64,000 nt of DNA from Nocardia arizonensis (GTDB taxonomy: Bacteria; Actinomycetota; Actinomycetes; Mycobacteriales; Mycobacteriaceae): assembly GCF_001310275.1 (NCBI RefSeq), contig NZ_LGYZ01000088.1:170394-234393 (forward strand). The letters are read 5' to 3'. How positions within the stretch are numbered: position 1 is the stretch's first letter; each line of letters opens with the position of its first letter. This document shows, piece after piece, positions 1-8,083 of the stretch. Under the pieces are notes generated by a model, which ran no database searches, was not told the DNA's origin, and saw only the letters and a program-made list of their open reading frames with translations. A program made the position numbers and the translations under genes.

Positions 1-1036
1 CGAGTTCGTCGCTGCTGCTGTGGATCAGGTCGGCGGCCATACGCACGGTCGTCAGCGGGGTGCGCAATTCATGGCTCACATCGGAGGTGAATCGACGTTG
101 CAGATTGCCGAATTCCTCCAATTGGGTGATCTGATTCGACAGACTTTCGGCCATTTCATTGAATGCCTGCGCCAACCGCGCCATATCGTCCTCGCCGCGG
201 ACCAGCATGCGCTCCTTGAGCCTGCCGTCGGCGAAACGGCTCGCGATGCGCGCGGCCGAGCGGATCGGCAGCACGACCTGCCGCGTGACCAGGGCGGTGA
301 TCGCGGCCAGCAGGACGAGCAGCACCAATCCGCCGATCATCATGGTGCCGCGCATGAGCGCGAGACTGCGCTCCTCGTTGGCCAGCGGGAAGATCAGATA
401 GATCTCCAAGGTCGGGATCTCGGCGCTCGGACTGCCGATGATCAGAGCGCGACCGTGGTAGCCGTCGGGATCGGCGACCGTCGTGAACTGGTAGCTGACC
501 TGATTGCGCTGCACGAACCGGCGCAGCTCCTCCGGAATCTCGTCGATCGGGCCCACCGAGGTCTGCTGCTGCGGCGTACCGCCGACGATGGTCAGCGCGG
601 AATCGAAACTGCCCGCCACCCCGCTGGATTGTCCGGTGCCGCCGCGACTGGACAGCGCGTTGCGCGCATCGGCGAGGCGCTGCTGCTGGGTACCGACGTC
701 GTGCACGCCCGAGAGCTGGCTCTCCACCGTATTGCGGGCGCGGTCCATCTCCTCGACGGCCGCGTTGATCTTGGCATCGAGTAGCCGATCGGTGATCTGG
801 CTGGTCAGCACGACGCCGAGAATGGTGATGACGATCAGCGACAGGGTCAGCGTCGAGACGATGACCCGCAGCTGGAGGGACCGCCGCCAGAGATGCCCCA
901 GGGCGGTTCCCACGTCCTTGAACCACGTCGCGACCGCGGTCAACGCGTGTTCGACGTGACGACCGACCCCACGCGGCGCGCGAGATCGGTCTTGGTCCCC
1001 CCGAACGTCCCGCGGACGCTCCGAGCCATCGGTCAC
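1..1036 (-). CDS. mtrB: MtrB sensor histidine kinase (3' part missing)
   Basis: Membrane sensor kinase that phosphorylates MtrA; in mycobacteria the pair controls cell division and wall homeostasis. About 345 N-terminal residues are present and the ATPase domain lies beyond the window edge. Visible are TM1 near residues 54-75, an extracytoplasmic sensor region, TM2 near 225-247, a HAMP domain, and the DHp box SHELRTPLTTVRM with phospho-acceptor His322. The GTG start at 1036 overlaps the mtrA stop by four bases (GTGA), which implies translational coupling. Identity is firm from the H-box, HAMP and mtrA adjacency. The long open frames on the opposite strand and in other frames are shadows. Confidence 0.95.
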   Translation of the reverse strand, partial: MTDGSERPRDVRGDQDRSRAPRGVGRHVEHALTAVATWFKDVGTALGHLWRRSLQLRVIVSTLTLSLIVITILGVVLTSQITDRLLDAKINAAVEEMDRARNTVESQLSGVHDVGTQQQRLADARNALSSRGGTGQSSGVAGSFDSALTIVGGTPQQQTSVGPIDEIPEELRRFVQRNQVSYQFTTVADPDGYHGRALIIGSPSAEIPTLEIYLIFPLANEERSLALMRGTMMIGGLVLLVLLAAITALVTRQVVLPIRSAARIASRFADGRLKERMLVRGEDDMARLAQAFNEMAESLSNQITQLEEFGNLQRRFTSDVSHELRTPLTTVRMAADLIHSSSDEL

Positions 1037-1710
1037 GGTGGTCCGGCCTTGTAGCCGACCCCGCGGACGGTGAGCACGATCTCGGGATTCTCCGGATCCT
1101 TCTCGACCTTGGCGCGCAGCCGCTGCACGTGCACGTTCACCAGGCGGGTGTCCGCCGCGTGCCGATAGCCCCATACCTGCTCGAGCAGCACTTCCCTGGT
1201 GAAGACCTGGCGCGGCTTACGCGCGAGGGCGACCAGTAGATCGAACTCCAGCGGGGTCAGCGAGATCTGCGAACCCGCCCGGCTCACCTTGTGCGCGGGC
1301 ACGTCGATGACGATATCGGCGATGGACAGCAGTTCGGCGGGTTCTTCCTCGGTGCGGCGCAATCGAGCGCGGACCCGGGCGACCAGCTCCTTGGGTTTGA
1401 AGGGTTTGACGATGTAATCGTCGGCACCGGACTCCAGACCGAGCACGACGTCGACCGTGTCGGTCTTGGCCGTGAGCATCACGATCGGAACCCCGGAGTC
1501 GGCCCGCAGTACACGGCATACATCGATACCGTTCATACCTGGCAGCATCAGGTCGAGCAGGACGAGATCGGGCCTGATCTCGCGCACCGCCGTCAGGGCC
1601 TGTGTGCCGTCGCCGACCACATGCGGGTCGAACCCTTCCCCGCGCAAGACGATCGTGAGCATCTCCGCGAGCGCCATATCGTCGTCGACGACCAGAATCT
1701 TCGGCTTCAT
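1033..1710 (-). CDS. mtrA: MtrA response regulator (OmpR/PhoB family)
   Basis: DNA-binding response regulator of the MtrAB system, about 225 residues. The receiver domain begins MKPKILVVDDDMALAEML and carries the acceptor Asp in LVLLDLMLPGMNG, the conserved Lys in VKPFKPKEL, and a C-terminal winged helix with TPLEFDLLVALARKPRQVF and VRGVGYKAG. The frame is open 24 codons further upstream, but the family begins at the ILVVDDD strand, so ATG 1710 is chosen; a GGGAG lies about 17 nt before it, rather far for a ribosome site. It overlaps mtrB by four bases and follows tmk by 78 bp. In mycobacteria MtrA binds promoters such as those of dnaA and resuscitation factors; that role is known for the family, not shown here. 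Confidence 0.97.
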   Translation of the reverse strand: MKPKILVVDDDMALAEMLTIVLRGEGFDPHVVGDGTQALTAVREIRPDLVLLDLMLPGMNGIDVCRVLRADSGVPIVMLTAKTDTVDVVLGLESGADDYIVKPFKPKELVARVRARLRRTEEEPAELLSIADIVIDVPAHKVSRAGSQISLTPLEFDLLVALARKPRQVFTREVLLEQVWGYRHAADTRLVNVHVQRLRAKVEKDPENPEIVLTVRGVGYKAGPP

Positions 1711-1788
1711 AATTACTATGTTGTCATCTCCCAGGCCAGGATCGGGCCGCCACGCCATTAATTGTGCGAACCCGCCGCACATCCAACC

Positions 1789-2436
1789 TTATCCGGCAAT
1801 AATTTCGATCGAACGCGCGGCCAGTGATGCCGGATCGTCACCGGAGCGGAATACCCACCACGGTCCGCGCCAGTTCCGATCGGCCAGGCCACGATATACC
1901 GCCGCCGTTCGATCCTGTAGTCCGCCATCGCGTTCGTAGGCGTCGAGCGCGCGAGTCGGATCCGACTCGCCCCGCAGGCGCGCGCGCTCGGCGGCCACCT
2001 CGGTGGGCACCTCGAGCAACACCTGCAACGCGGGCACCGGCAAGCCGAACCGGTCGAATTCCAATTCGCCCACCCAGCAGATGATCTCACCGTCCGCCGA
2101 CTCCTTCAGGCGCGCCGCGGAATACGCCGCATTGGAGGCGACGTAGCGATCCAGTACGACGATGTCGTTGTCGGCCAGCAGTTTCGACAGCTCGGGGAGC
2201 GCGTCGGCCCGGTCGAGAGCGAACATCAACGCCATACCGTGCACGGAGTCGACCAGATCGCCGTGCCCGCCGCGCAGCGCCTCCGCGGCCAGATCGGCGT
2301 GCACCGAGCGCCCGTACCTCGGGAATGCCAGGGTCGCGATCCGCCGCCCCTTGGCGCGCACGGCCGTCACGACACTGTCGATCAGCGTCCGCTTACCCGC
2401 TCCGTCGAGTCCCTCGACCGCTATCAGCACTCCCAT
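1789..2436 (-). CDS. tmk: Thymidylate kinase
   Basis: Phosphorylates dTMP to dTDP with ATP, an essential step of dTTP synthesis in the cytosol. 215 residues, the usual size. The P-loop GLDGAGKR lies at residues 9-16, the LAFPRYG segment at 36-42, and the DRY motif at 96-98 is followed by ASNAAYSAARL, the block that holds the thymidine base. It lies between sahH and mtrA on the same strand, the same order as in mycobacteria. A TATCCT element lies 8 nt before the ATG, suggesting that besides read-through from sahH it has its own leaderless promoter. Confidence 0.96.
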   Translation of the reverse strand: MGVLIAVEGLDGAGKRTLIDSVVTAVRAKGRRIATLAFPRYGRSVHADLAAEALRGGHGDLVDSVHGMALMFALDRADALPELSKLLADNDIVVLDRYVASNAAYSAARLKESADGEIICWVGELEFDRFGLPVPALQVLLEVPTEVAAERARLRGESDPTRALDAYERDGGLQDRTAAVYRGLADRNWRGPWWVFRSGDDPASLAARSIEIIAG

Positions 2437-2444
2437 GACCAGGC

Positions 2445-2450
2445 AGGATA
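2445..2450 (-). promoter_or_regulatory. -10 element of tmk, probably leaderless
   Basis: TATCCT on the minus strand, with 8 nt to the ATG of tmk. Transcription from it would begin at or next to the start codon, and no Shine-Dalgarno sequence fits in between. Confidence 0.5.
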
Positions 2451-2602
2451 CTCCGCCGAGTACGGAGCGCGACCTACCCCGCCGACGAGGCGGAGCCCAC
2501 GGCGCACCCGCACCCGGCCGCCCGCCCGCCCGGCGGCACCGGACGCTGCGGCCCCGGTCACGGCCCGATCCGGTGCGGAGCGCCGGCGGTAGCCGGGAAA
2601 GC

Positions 2603-2640
2603 CGGAGGCCGCTAACGCCTTTCGGCGTCGGCGACCTCCG
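2603..2640 (-). terminator. Hairpin downstream of sahH
   Basis: Imperfect stem-loop between sahH and tmk. An outer stem CGGAGG/CCTCCG encloses an inner stem ACGCC/GGCGT with loop TTTC. It starts 13 bp past the sahH stop and has no U-tract, as is usual in these genomes. It could be a terminator or attenuator for sahH, leaving tmk to its own promoter. Confidence 0.5.
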
Positions 2641-2652
2641 AGGCGCGGCGGA

Positions 2653-4137
2653 TCAGTAGCGGTAGTGGTCGGGCTTGTAGGGGCCCTCGACGTCGACTCC
2701 GATGTACTCGGCCTGATCCTTGGTGAGCTTGGTCAGCTCGCCGCCCAGCGCCTCCACGTGGATGCGCGCGACCTTCTCGTCGAGGTGCTTGGGCAGGCGG
2801 TAGACCTCGTTGTCGTATTCGTCGGGTTTGGTCCACAGCTCGATCTGGGCGATGACCTGGTTGGAGAAGCTGTTCGACATCACGAAGGACGGGTGTCCGG
2901 TGGCATTGCCCAGGTTGAGCAGGCGACCCTCCGACAACACGATGATGGACTTGCCCGACTCACCGAAGGTCCACAGGTCGACCTGCGGCTTGATGGTGAG
3001 TTTCGTTGCGCCCGAACGCTCGAGCGCGGCCATGTCGATCTCGTTGTCGAAGTGGCCGATATTGCCGAGGATCGCCTGATCCTTCATCGCCTTCATGTGG
3101 TCGAGGGTGATGATGTCCTTGTTACCGGTGGAGGTGATGACGATATCGGCGTCGGCGATCGCCTTCTCCACGGTGACGACGTCGTAGCCGTCCATCAGCG
3201 CCTGGAGCGCGTTGATCGGGTCGATCTCGGTGACCTGCACCCGGGCGCCCTGTCCGGCAAGCGATTCCGCGCAGCCCTTGCCGACATCACCGTAGCCGCA
3301 GATCAATATCTTCTTGCCGCCGATGAGCACGTCGGTGCCGCGGTTGATGCCGTCGATGAGCGAGTGGCGGGTGCCGTACTTGTTGTCGAACTTCGACTTG
3401 GTGACCGAGTCGTTGACGTTGATGGCCGGGAACACCAGCTCACCCGCGGCCGCGAACTGATAGAGCCGCAACACGCCGGTGGTGGTCTCCTCGGTGACGC
3501 CCTTGACCGACTCGGCGATCGCGGTCCACTTGCCGCGGTCGGACTCGAAGCGCTCGCGCAGCAGGGCGAGGAAGACCTTGTACTCGGCGGAGTGGTCCTC
3601 GTCCTCCGGCGGCACGGTGCCTGCCTTCTCGAACTGCGCGCCGCGCAGCACGAGCATGGTGGCGTCGCCGCCGTCGTCGAGGATCATGTTGGCCGGCTCG
3701 TCCGGCCAGGTCAGCATCTGCTCGGCCGCCCACCAGTACTCCTCGAGGGTCTCACCTTTCCAGGCGAAGACCGGGGTGCCCTTGGGCTCGTCGACGGTGC
3801 CGCCGGGACCGACTACGACCGCCGCGGCGGCGTGGTCCTGGGTGGAGAAGATGTTGCACGAGGCCCACCGGACCTGCGCGCCGAGCGAGACCAGGGTTTC
3901 GATCAGCACCGCGGTCTGCACCGTCATGTGCAGCGAGCCCGAGATACGCGCGCCCTTCAGCGGCGCCACGTCGGCGTATTCGCGGCGCAGTGCCATCAGA
4001 CCTGGCATCTCGTGCTCGGCCAGGCGGATCTCCTTACGGCCGAAATCTGCCAGCGACAGATCCGCCACCTTGTAATCGACGCCATTGCGGACGTCGGCGG
4101 TCAGGGACGTGCGTGCGGGAAGTTCTGAGGTTGTCAT
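2653..4137 (-). CDS. sahH: S-adenosylhomocysteine hydrolase
   Basis: Hydrolyses S-adenosylhomocysteine to adenosine and homocysteine in the methyl cycle; cytosolic, NAD-dependent. 494 residues, full length for the actinobacterial enzyme. Seen are the N-terminal substrate half with GSLHMTVQTAVLIETL and ASCNIFSTQDHAAAA, the NAD-binding loop GYGDVGKG near residue 280, and the C-terminal end PDHYRY, which reaches into the neighbouring subunit of the tetramer. Antisense frames of nearly equal length are shadows. A TAGCCT element about 40 bp upstream gives a short leader. I looked for an SAH riboswitch in front of it and could not recognise one. Confidence 0.98.
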   Translation of the reverse strand: MTTSELPARTSLTADVRNGVDYKVADLSLADFGRKEIRLAEHEMPGLMALRREYADVAPLKGARISGSLHMTVQTAVLIETLVSLGAQVRWASCNIFSTQDHAAAAVVVGPGGTVDEPKGTPVFAWKGETLEEYWWAAEQMLTWPDEPANMILDDGGDATMLVLRGAQFEKAGTVPPEDEDHSAEYKVFLALLRERFESDRGKWTAIAESVKGVTEETTTGVLRLYQFAAAGELVFPAINVNDSVTKSKFDNKYGTRHSLIDGINRGTDVLIGGKKILICGYGDVGKGCAESLAGQGARVQVTEIDPINALQALMDGYDVVTVEKAIADADIVITSTGNKDIITLDHMKAMKDQAILGNIGHFDNEIDMAALERSGATKLTIKPQVDLWTFGESGKSIIVLSEGRLLNLGNATGHPSFVMSNSFSNQVIAQIELWTKPDEYDNEVYRLPKHLDEKVARIHVEALGGELTKLTKDQAEYIGVDVEGPYKPDHYRY

Positions 4138-4177
4138 GCGCCTGGCTCAGCCTCTCGGTGAATGTCGTTTCGATGCA

Positions 4178-4183
4178 AGGCTA
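4178..4183 (-). promoter_or_regulatory. Candidate -10 of sahH
   Basis: TAGCCT on the minus strand, 40 nt before the sahH ATG. It would give a leader of about 34 nt ending in a GAGAGG-containing segment. Confidence 0.4.
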
Positions 4184-4258
4184 GTCCGTCCGATTCCGGC
4201 GGCGCACAGCGCGCGGGGATCGACGCCCGCCCCGGCGAATCGCCGCGCCACGGCCGTA

Positions 4259-5416
4259 TCAGGCGGCAGCCCGGTGTCCGGTCGGCAAACGGCGGCGTTT
4301 ACGCGGGAGGACGTTCGCCTTGGTGATGTCACCGCCGTAGTGCGCCAGCACCCGCTTGTCCATCACCGCGCGCCACAGCGGGGGCAGCGCGGCCAGCACG
4401 ATCATGCTCGCGTAGCCGGCGGGCAACTGCGGGGCCTGCGCCGAGCTGCGCAGTGTCTGATAGCGACGGCCCGGATTGGCGTGGTGGTCGCTGTGGCGCT
4501 GGAGGTGGAACAGGAAGATGTTGGTGACCAGGCGGTCGCTGTTCCAGCTGTCCCGCGGCGTGCAGCGCCGGTAGCGCCCGTTGGGGCGGCGCTCCCGCAG
4601 CAGCCCGTAGTGCTCGACGTAATTCACCGTCTCCAGCAGGGCCGCGCCGATGGCCGCCTGCAACAGCAGCCAGGGCAGCACCGCGATCCCGAACAGCGCG
4701 ATCAGCCCACCGAACAGCGCCGCCGTCATCGCCCACGCCTGGAGGATGTGGTTGTGCGGACTCCACCAGCTGCGCCGCAGCCGGGCCAGGCGTTTGCGTT
4801 CCAGCACGATCGCCGAGCGGAATCCGCCGAGCACGCTGCGCGGGAGGAATTCCCACAGCGACTCCCCCAGCCGGGCGCTGGCCGGGTCCTCCGGCGTGGC
4901 CACCCGCACGTGGTGGCCACGGTTGTGCTCGACGAAGAAGTGTCCGTAGCCGGACTGGGCCAGCGCGATCTTGGCCAGCCACCGTTCCAGGTTTTCGACG
5001 CGATGTCCGAGCTCATGGGCGGCGTTGATGCCGATGCCACTGACGAAGCCGAGGGTAGCCGCCAGGCCGAGCTTGTCGAGCACGCTCAACTCGTCGCCCG
5101 CCCACATGGCGCCCGCGATCAGCAACCCGACGAGCTGGATGGGTAGGAACAGGTAGGTACACCACCGGTAGTAGCGGTCATTGGACAGCAGTTCGTAGTC
5201 CTCGTCACGCGGATTGCTGCCGTCCTCGCCGATCACCCAGTCCAGCGCGGGGATGACGATCAGCACGATGATGGGCCCGATCCACCAGAAGACCTCGAGT
5301 TCGGTGTGCAGGACGAGTTGCGACGGGAGCAGGGCGGACGCGGGGGCGAGCAGACCGAACACCCAGAGGTGGCGTTTGGGATCGGGCGACCCCGCCAGTT
5401 TGCCAACCGGTTGCAC
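4259..5416 (-). CDS. alkB: Alkane 1-monooxygenase, stand-alone copy
   Basis: Integral-membrane non-haem di-iron hydroxylase that oxidises medium-chain alkanes to primary alcohols using electrons from rubredoxin. 385 residues. The three His boxes of the AlkB family are present: HELGH near 131-136, EHNRGHHVRVATPEDPAS near 160, and LQRHSDHH near 305; hydrophobic segments flank them. The GTG start at 5416 has a GGGG ribosome site about 7 nt upstream. It is a paralogue of the AlkB at 6619-7863 with closely matching His boxes but a shorter N-terminus and diverged helices. It has no rubredoxin of its own and lies just downstream of the TetR gene, so it probably shares the nearby rubredoxins. Confidence 0.95.
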   Translation of the reverse strand: MQPVGKLAGSPDPKRHLWVFGLLAPASALLPSQLVLHTELEVFWWIGPIIVLIVIPALDWVIGEDGSNPRDEDYELLSNDRYYRWCTYLFLPIQLVGLLIAGAMWAGDELSVLDKLGLAATLGFVSGIGINAAHELGHRVENLERWLAKIALAQSGYGHFFVEHNRGHHVRVATPEDPASARLGESLWEFLPRSVLGGFRSAIVLERKRLARLRRSWWSPHNHILQAWAMTAALFGGLIALFGIAVLPWLLLQAAIGAALLETVNYVEHYGLLRERRPNGRYRRCTPRDSWNSDRLVTNIFLFHLQRHSDHHANPGRRYQTLRSSAQAPQLPAGYASMIVLAALPPLWRAVMDKRVLAHYGGDITKANVLPRKRRRLPTGHRAAA

Positions 5417-5437
5417 GTTTGCCCCGCTAATTTTCTA

Positions 5438-5456
5438 TCCTGACTTCATTGCAGGA
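5438..5456. promoter_or_regulatory. Inverted repeat in the alkB (4259-5416) promoter
   Basis: TCCTG-N9-CAGGA, 22 bp upstream of the alkB start, in an unusually A/T-rich stretch for this genome. It could be an operator or part of a promoter. It does not resemble the palindrome in front of the second alkB. The rest of 5417-5608 holds no gene. Confidence 0.35.
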
Positions 5457-5608
5457 CAATACATACAGGTTTTCGGACTGTTACACATCGCCTGGATCGA
5501 GAAACGTGGCATTGCTTACAAGCCTCGTGGTCGGTTCTTGGGCATCCCTACAGTGACAGATCACACCGCGCATCCGCGGCTATCGGACAGCGGCCGCCTC
5601 GACCGCTG

Positions 5609-6229
5609 CTATCGCCGGTCCTTGGCGGCGATGATGGCCTCGACGTACGGCGCCAGCAACTCGCTCAGTTCGGCGGGCGCATTGCGCCCCGGGCGGGGCG
5701 GGGTCGGGATGAAACTCAGCGCGATACGGACCAGCGCATGTGCCAGGACCTCCGATTCCTCGCGCGTGGCGTCCACCCAACTGTCCTGGAAGGCCGTTGC
5801 CAGCCGGTCGGTGGCATGGTCGAGCAACGGTGCGGCGTCCAGGGTGATCAGTCGCAGCAGGTCGAGTTTGACCTCACCCGCCAGCAACGATCGCACCAGC
5901 GGATCGGTGCCCGCGTCCAGGAAGAAGCTCGCAAGCCCTTCCCGGAACGCGGCGCGCGCGTCACCGACGTTCCCGTCGATCGCGGTGTGCACGTGGTCGA
6001 CGAGATCGTCGGCCAAGCGCAGGGCGTATCCCTGCGCCAGACCGGCGCGCGACCCGAACTCGTTGTAGAGGGTCTGTCTGCTGACTCCGGCACTGGCCGC
6101 GACATCACCGAGGGTGATCTTGGCCCAATCGCGTTCGGTGAGCAGTTCGCGCATCGCGTCGAGGACCGATGTGCGCAGCAACACCCGCGCCGCTTCCTGG
6201 TAGGGAACCCTCGATCCATTGCGCGGCAT
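5609..6229 (-). CDS. TetR-family regulator of the alkane genes
   Basis: Predicted one-domain repressor, about 206 residues. The N-terminal helix-turn-helix reads ITLGDVAASAGVSRQTLYNE, preceded by the helix LLRTSVLDAMRELLTERDW; the C-terminal ligand domain is all-helical. It follows rubB within tens of bases, in the position of the AlkX/AlkU-type regulators of Rhodococcus, Dietzia and mycobacterial alkB clusters, which sense fatty acids or other alkane metabolites. The start is uncertain: ATG 6229 is used, but TTG 6265, four bases after rubB, would add 12 residues. The likely targets are its own operon (palindrome at 7935-7946) and perhaps the alkB next to it; that is inference. Confidence 0.88.
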   Translation of the reverse strand: MPRNGSRVPYQEAARVLLRTSVLDAMRELLTERDWAKITLGDVAASAGVSRQTLYNEFGSRAGLAQGYALRLADDLVDHVHTAIDGNVGDARAAFREGLASFFLDAGTDPLVRSLLAGEVKLDLLRLITLDAAPLLDHATDRLATAFQDSWVDATREESEVLAHALVRIALSFIPTPPRPGRNAPAELSELLAPYVEAIIAAKDRR

Positions 6230-6269
6230 ACCCGCGACACTGTCACGGGCCTGTGCCGTAGTCAAAATC

Positions 6270-6452
6270 TCACGACCGTTCGACCTCGACCATGAAGAAG
6301 TCCGCCTTGGCCGCGCCACAGTCGGGACAGGTCCAGTCGTCGGGAATATCGTCCCAGCGTGTGCCCGGCGCGATGCCGTCATCGGGCCAGCCCTCGGCCT
6401 CGTCGTACTCGAAACCGCACTGCGCGCACTGGAACAGCTTGTATTCACTCAT
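6270..6452 (-). CDS. rubB: Rubredoxin (RubB)
   Basis: Small iron-sulfur electron carrier that passes electrons from rubredoxin reductase to AlkB. 60 residues, with the two Cys knuckles C-A-Q-C-G and C-P-D-C-G and the core WDDIPDDWTCPDCGA of AlkG2-type rubredoxins. ATG 6452 overlaps the rubA stop by four bases (ATGA). A 20-codon in-frame extension upstream is part of rubA read in another frame and is not used. No reductase gene was seen nearby. Confidence 0.96.
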   Translation of the reverse strand: MSEYKLFQCAQCGFEYDEAEGWPDDGIAPGTRWDDIPDDWTCPDCGAAKADFFMVEVERS

Positions 6453-6622
6453 GTGTCCATTCCCACCTCGTCGAAGTCGATCTTCTCCCGCACACCGCAA
6501 TCCGGGCAGCACCAGTCGTCCGGCACGGCCGACCAGGCCGTACCTTCTGGAAAGCCTTCGTGCGGTTCACCTTTCGCCTCGTCGTAGACGTAATCGCAGA
6601 CTGGACAACGAAATGCACTCAT
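6449..6622 (-). CDS. rubA: Rubredoxin (RubA)
   Basis: 57-residue rubredoxin beginning MSAFRCPVCDYVYDEAKG, with Cys pairs CPVC and CPDC and the spacer WSAVPDDWCCPDCG. It may be of the type that cannot replace AlkG in alkane hydroxylation, but that cannot be decided from sequence alone. Its ATG overlaps the alkB stop by four bases (ATGA) and its stop overlaps the rubB start in the same way, so alkB-rubA-rubB are translationally coupled. Confidence 0.95.
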   Translation of the reverse strand: MSAFRCPVCDYVYDEAKGEPHEGFPEGTAWSAVPDDWCCPDCGVREKIDFDEVGMDT

Positions 6623-7863
6623 GACGCCATTTCCTCGGCGGACGCGCCGTAGCGGGCGAGCACCTTGTCACGACGGCGGGGATGGATATTCGCCTTGGTG
6701 ATATCGCCGCCGTAGTGCGCGAGTACGCGCTTGTCCATGACCCGTCGCCACAGCGGCGGGAAGTAGGCCAGCAGAATCATGCTGGCGTATCCGCTTGGCA
6801 GATTGGGCGCGCCGTCCCAACTGCGCAGCGTCTGGTACCGCCGGGTCGGGTAGGCGTGGTGGTCGCTGTGCCGCTGGAGGTGGTACAGGAAGATATTGGT
6901 GACGATGTGGTCGCTGTTCCAGCTGTGCACCGGCGCCGGCCGCTCGTAGCGCCCCGAGGCCGCGCGTTGACGCACCAGGCCGTAGTGCTCCAGATAGTTC
7001 ACCGCTTCGAGCAGGCTGAATCCGACCACTGCCTGGAGGACCAGGTACGGCAGCAGTTCGATGCCGAAGACCGCGACCAGCGCCGCGTACAGCACCACCG
7101 ACATCAGCCAGGCGCTGAGCACCTCGTTGTGCAGCGTCCACGGCTTCTTGCCCATGCGTTCGAGTCGCGTGCGCTCCAGTCGCCACGACGAGATCAGGCC
7201 GCCCCAGACGGTTCGCGGCCAGAAGGCCCAGAAGGTCTCGCCCACACGGGAACTCGCGGGGTCCTCCGGCGTCGCGACGCGCACGTGGTGGCCGCGGTTG
7301 TGCTCGATGTAGAAGTGCCCGTAGAACGACTGGGCCAGTGCGATTCTGGACAGCCAGCGCTCCAAATTCACCTTCTTGTGGCCCAATTCGTGCGCGGTGT
7401 TGATACCGACTCCGCCGATCATGCCGACGGTGATCGCCAGACCGATCTTGTCGACAAGGTGCAGGCCGCCGTCGATGCCGAGCCAGCTCACATTGTCGGC
7501 CGTGATGAGGTAGCAGGCCATCAGCAGCGTCGCGTACTGGAACGGCAAGTAGAGGTAGGTCAGGTAGCGGTAGTACCGGTCGTTCTCCAGATACTCCATG
7601 ACCTCGTCGGGTGGATTGTCCCCGTCCGGGCCGAAGACGATGTCGGCCAGCGGGATCAGCACATAGATCAGGATGGGTCCGAGCCAGAACGGCACCTGCG
7701 CGAGTCGGTGCCAGCCGAGTTCGTTGAACGCCCAGACCAGCGGCAGACCGATGGTGAACAGTCCGGTCGGCGCGAACAGCCCCCACAGCCACCAGTACCT
7801 CTTGCGATCACGCCACGCGGGCGTCGCCTTCTCGCGGCCCGGCGTGCCGGTATCCGTCGACAT
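6619..7863 (-). CDS. alkB: Alkane 1-monooxygenase in the rubredoxin operon
   Basis: Membrane di-iron alkane hydroxylase, 414 residues. His boxes: HELGHK near 157, EHNRGHHVRVATPEDPASSR near 186, LQRHSDHHAYP near 326; several hydrophobic helices precede them. Two ATGs are possible: at 7875 the GGAGGA would touch the start codon, while at 7863 a GGAG lies 6 nt upstream, so 7863 is preferred. It is first in an operon with rubA, rubB and a TetR gene, the arrangement of mycobacterial and Rhodococcus alkB clusters, and is probably repressed by that TetR in the absence of alkanes. Confidence 0.97.
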   Translation of the reverse strand: MSTDTGTPGREKATPAWRDRKRYWWLWGLFAPTGLFTIGLPLVWAFNELGWHRLAQVPFWLGPILIYVLIPLADIVFGPDGDNPPDEVMEYLENDRYYRYLTYLYLPFQYATLLMACYLITADNVSWLGIDGGLHLVDKIGLAITVGMIGGVGINTAHELGHKKVNLERWLSRIALAQSFYGHFYIEHNRGHHVRVATPEDPASSRVGETFWAFWPRTVWGGLISSWRLERTRLERMGKKPWTLHNEVLSAWLMSVVLYAALVAVFGIELLPYLVLQAVVGFSLLEAVNYLEHYGLVRQRAASGRYERPAPVHSWNSDHIVTNIFLYHLQRHSDHHAYPTRRYQTLRSWDGAPNLPSGYASMILLAYFPPLWRRVMDKRVLAHYGGDITKANIHPRRRDKVLARYGASAEEMAS

Positions 7864-7934
7864 CGTTGTCTCCATTCCTCCGCGCGTGTGACGCGCACTA
7901 CATCTGAACTCGACAATAGGACCTAATATGTCTC

Positions 7935-7946
7935 TTGTCTAGACAA
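7935..7946. promoter_or_regulatory. Perfect palindrome upstream of alkB-rubA-rubB, candidate TetR operator
   Basis: TTGTCTAGACAA, a perfect 12-bp palindrome 71 bp upstream of the alkB start, in the only A/T-rich stretch of the intergenic region and next to likely promoter hexamers. A TetR gene at the end of the same operon makes it a plausible operator. Confidence 0.45.
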
Positions 7947-8032
7947 ATTACCGACTTTGTAAAAATCAGACTCGGAGGTTCCTTTCGTCCCGTGACGGAA
8001 CGCCGCCGAACACCGGGGCGCCGAACAACGAG

Positions 8033-8067
8033 GAACGGGCCGCACCCGAGGTGGGTACGGCCCGTTC
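8033..8067 (-). terminator. Terminator of the fbiA-fbiB-Nudix operon
   Basis: Perfect 10-bp stem GAACGGGCCG/CGGCCCGTTC with a 15-nt loop, 17 bp after the Nudix stop codon. It separates this operon from the alkB promoter. Confidence 0.8.
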
Positions 8068-8083
8068 GATACGACAGGAGCGG

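Noticed and set aside
2665..4128. Long plus-strand open frame of 487 codons
   Set aside because: It is antisense to the clear sahH gene; His/Asp/Gly/Val-biased composition is typical of the complement of a high-GC gene, and no family is recognisable.
4138..4258. SAH riboswitch before sahH
   Set aside because: The region was checked for the conserved stems and no matching structure could be drawn; a simple promoter with short leader explains it.
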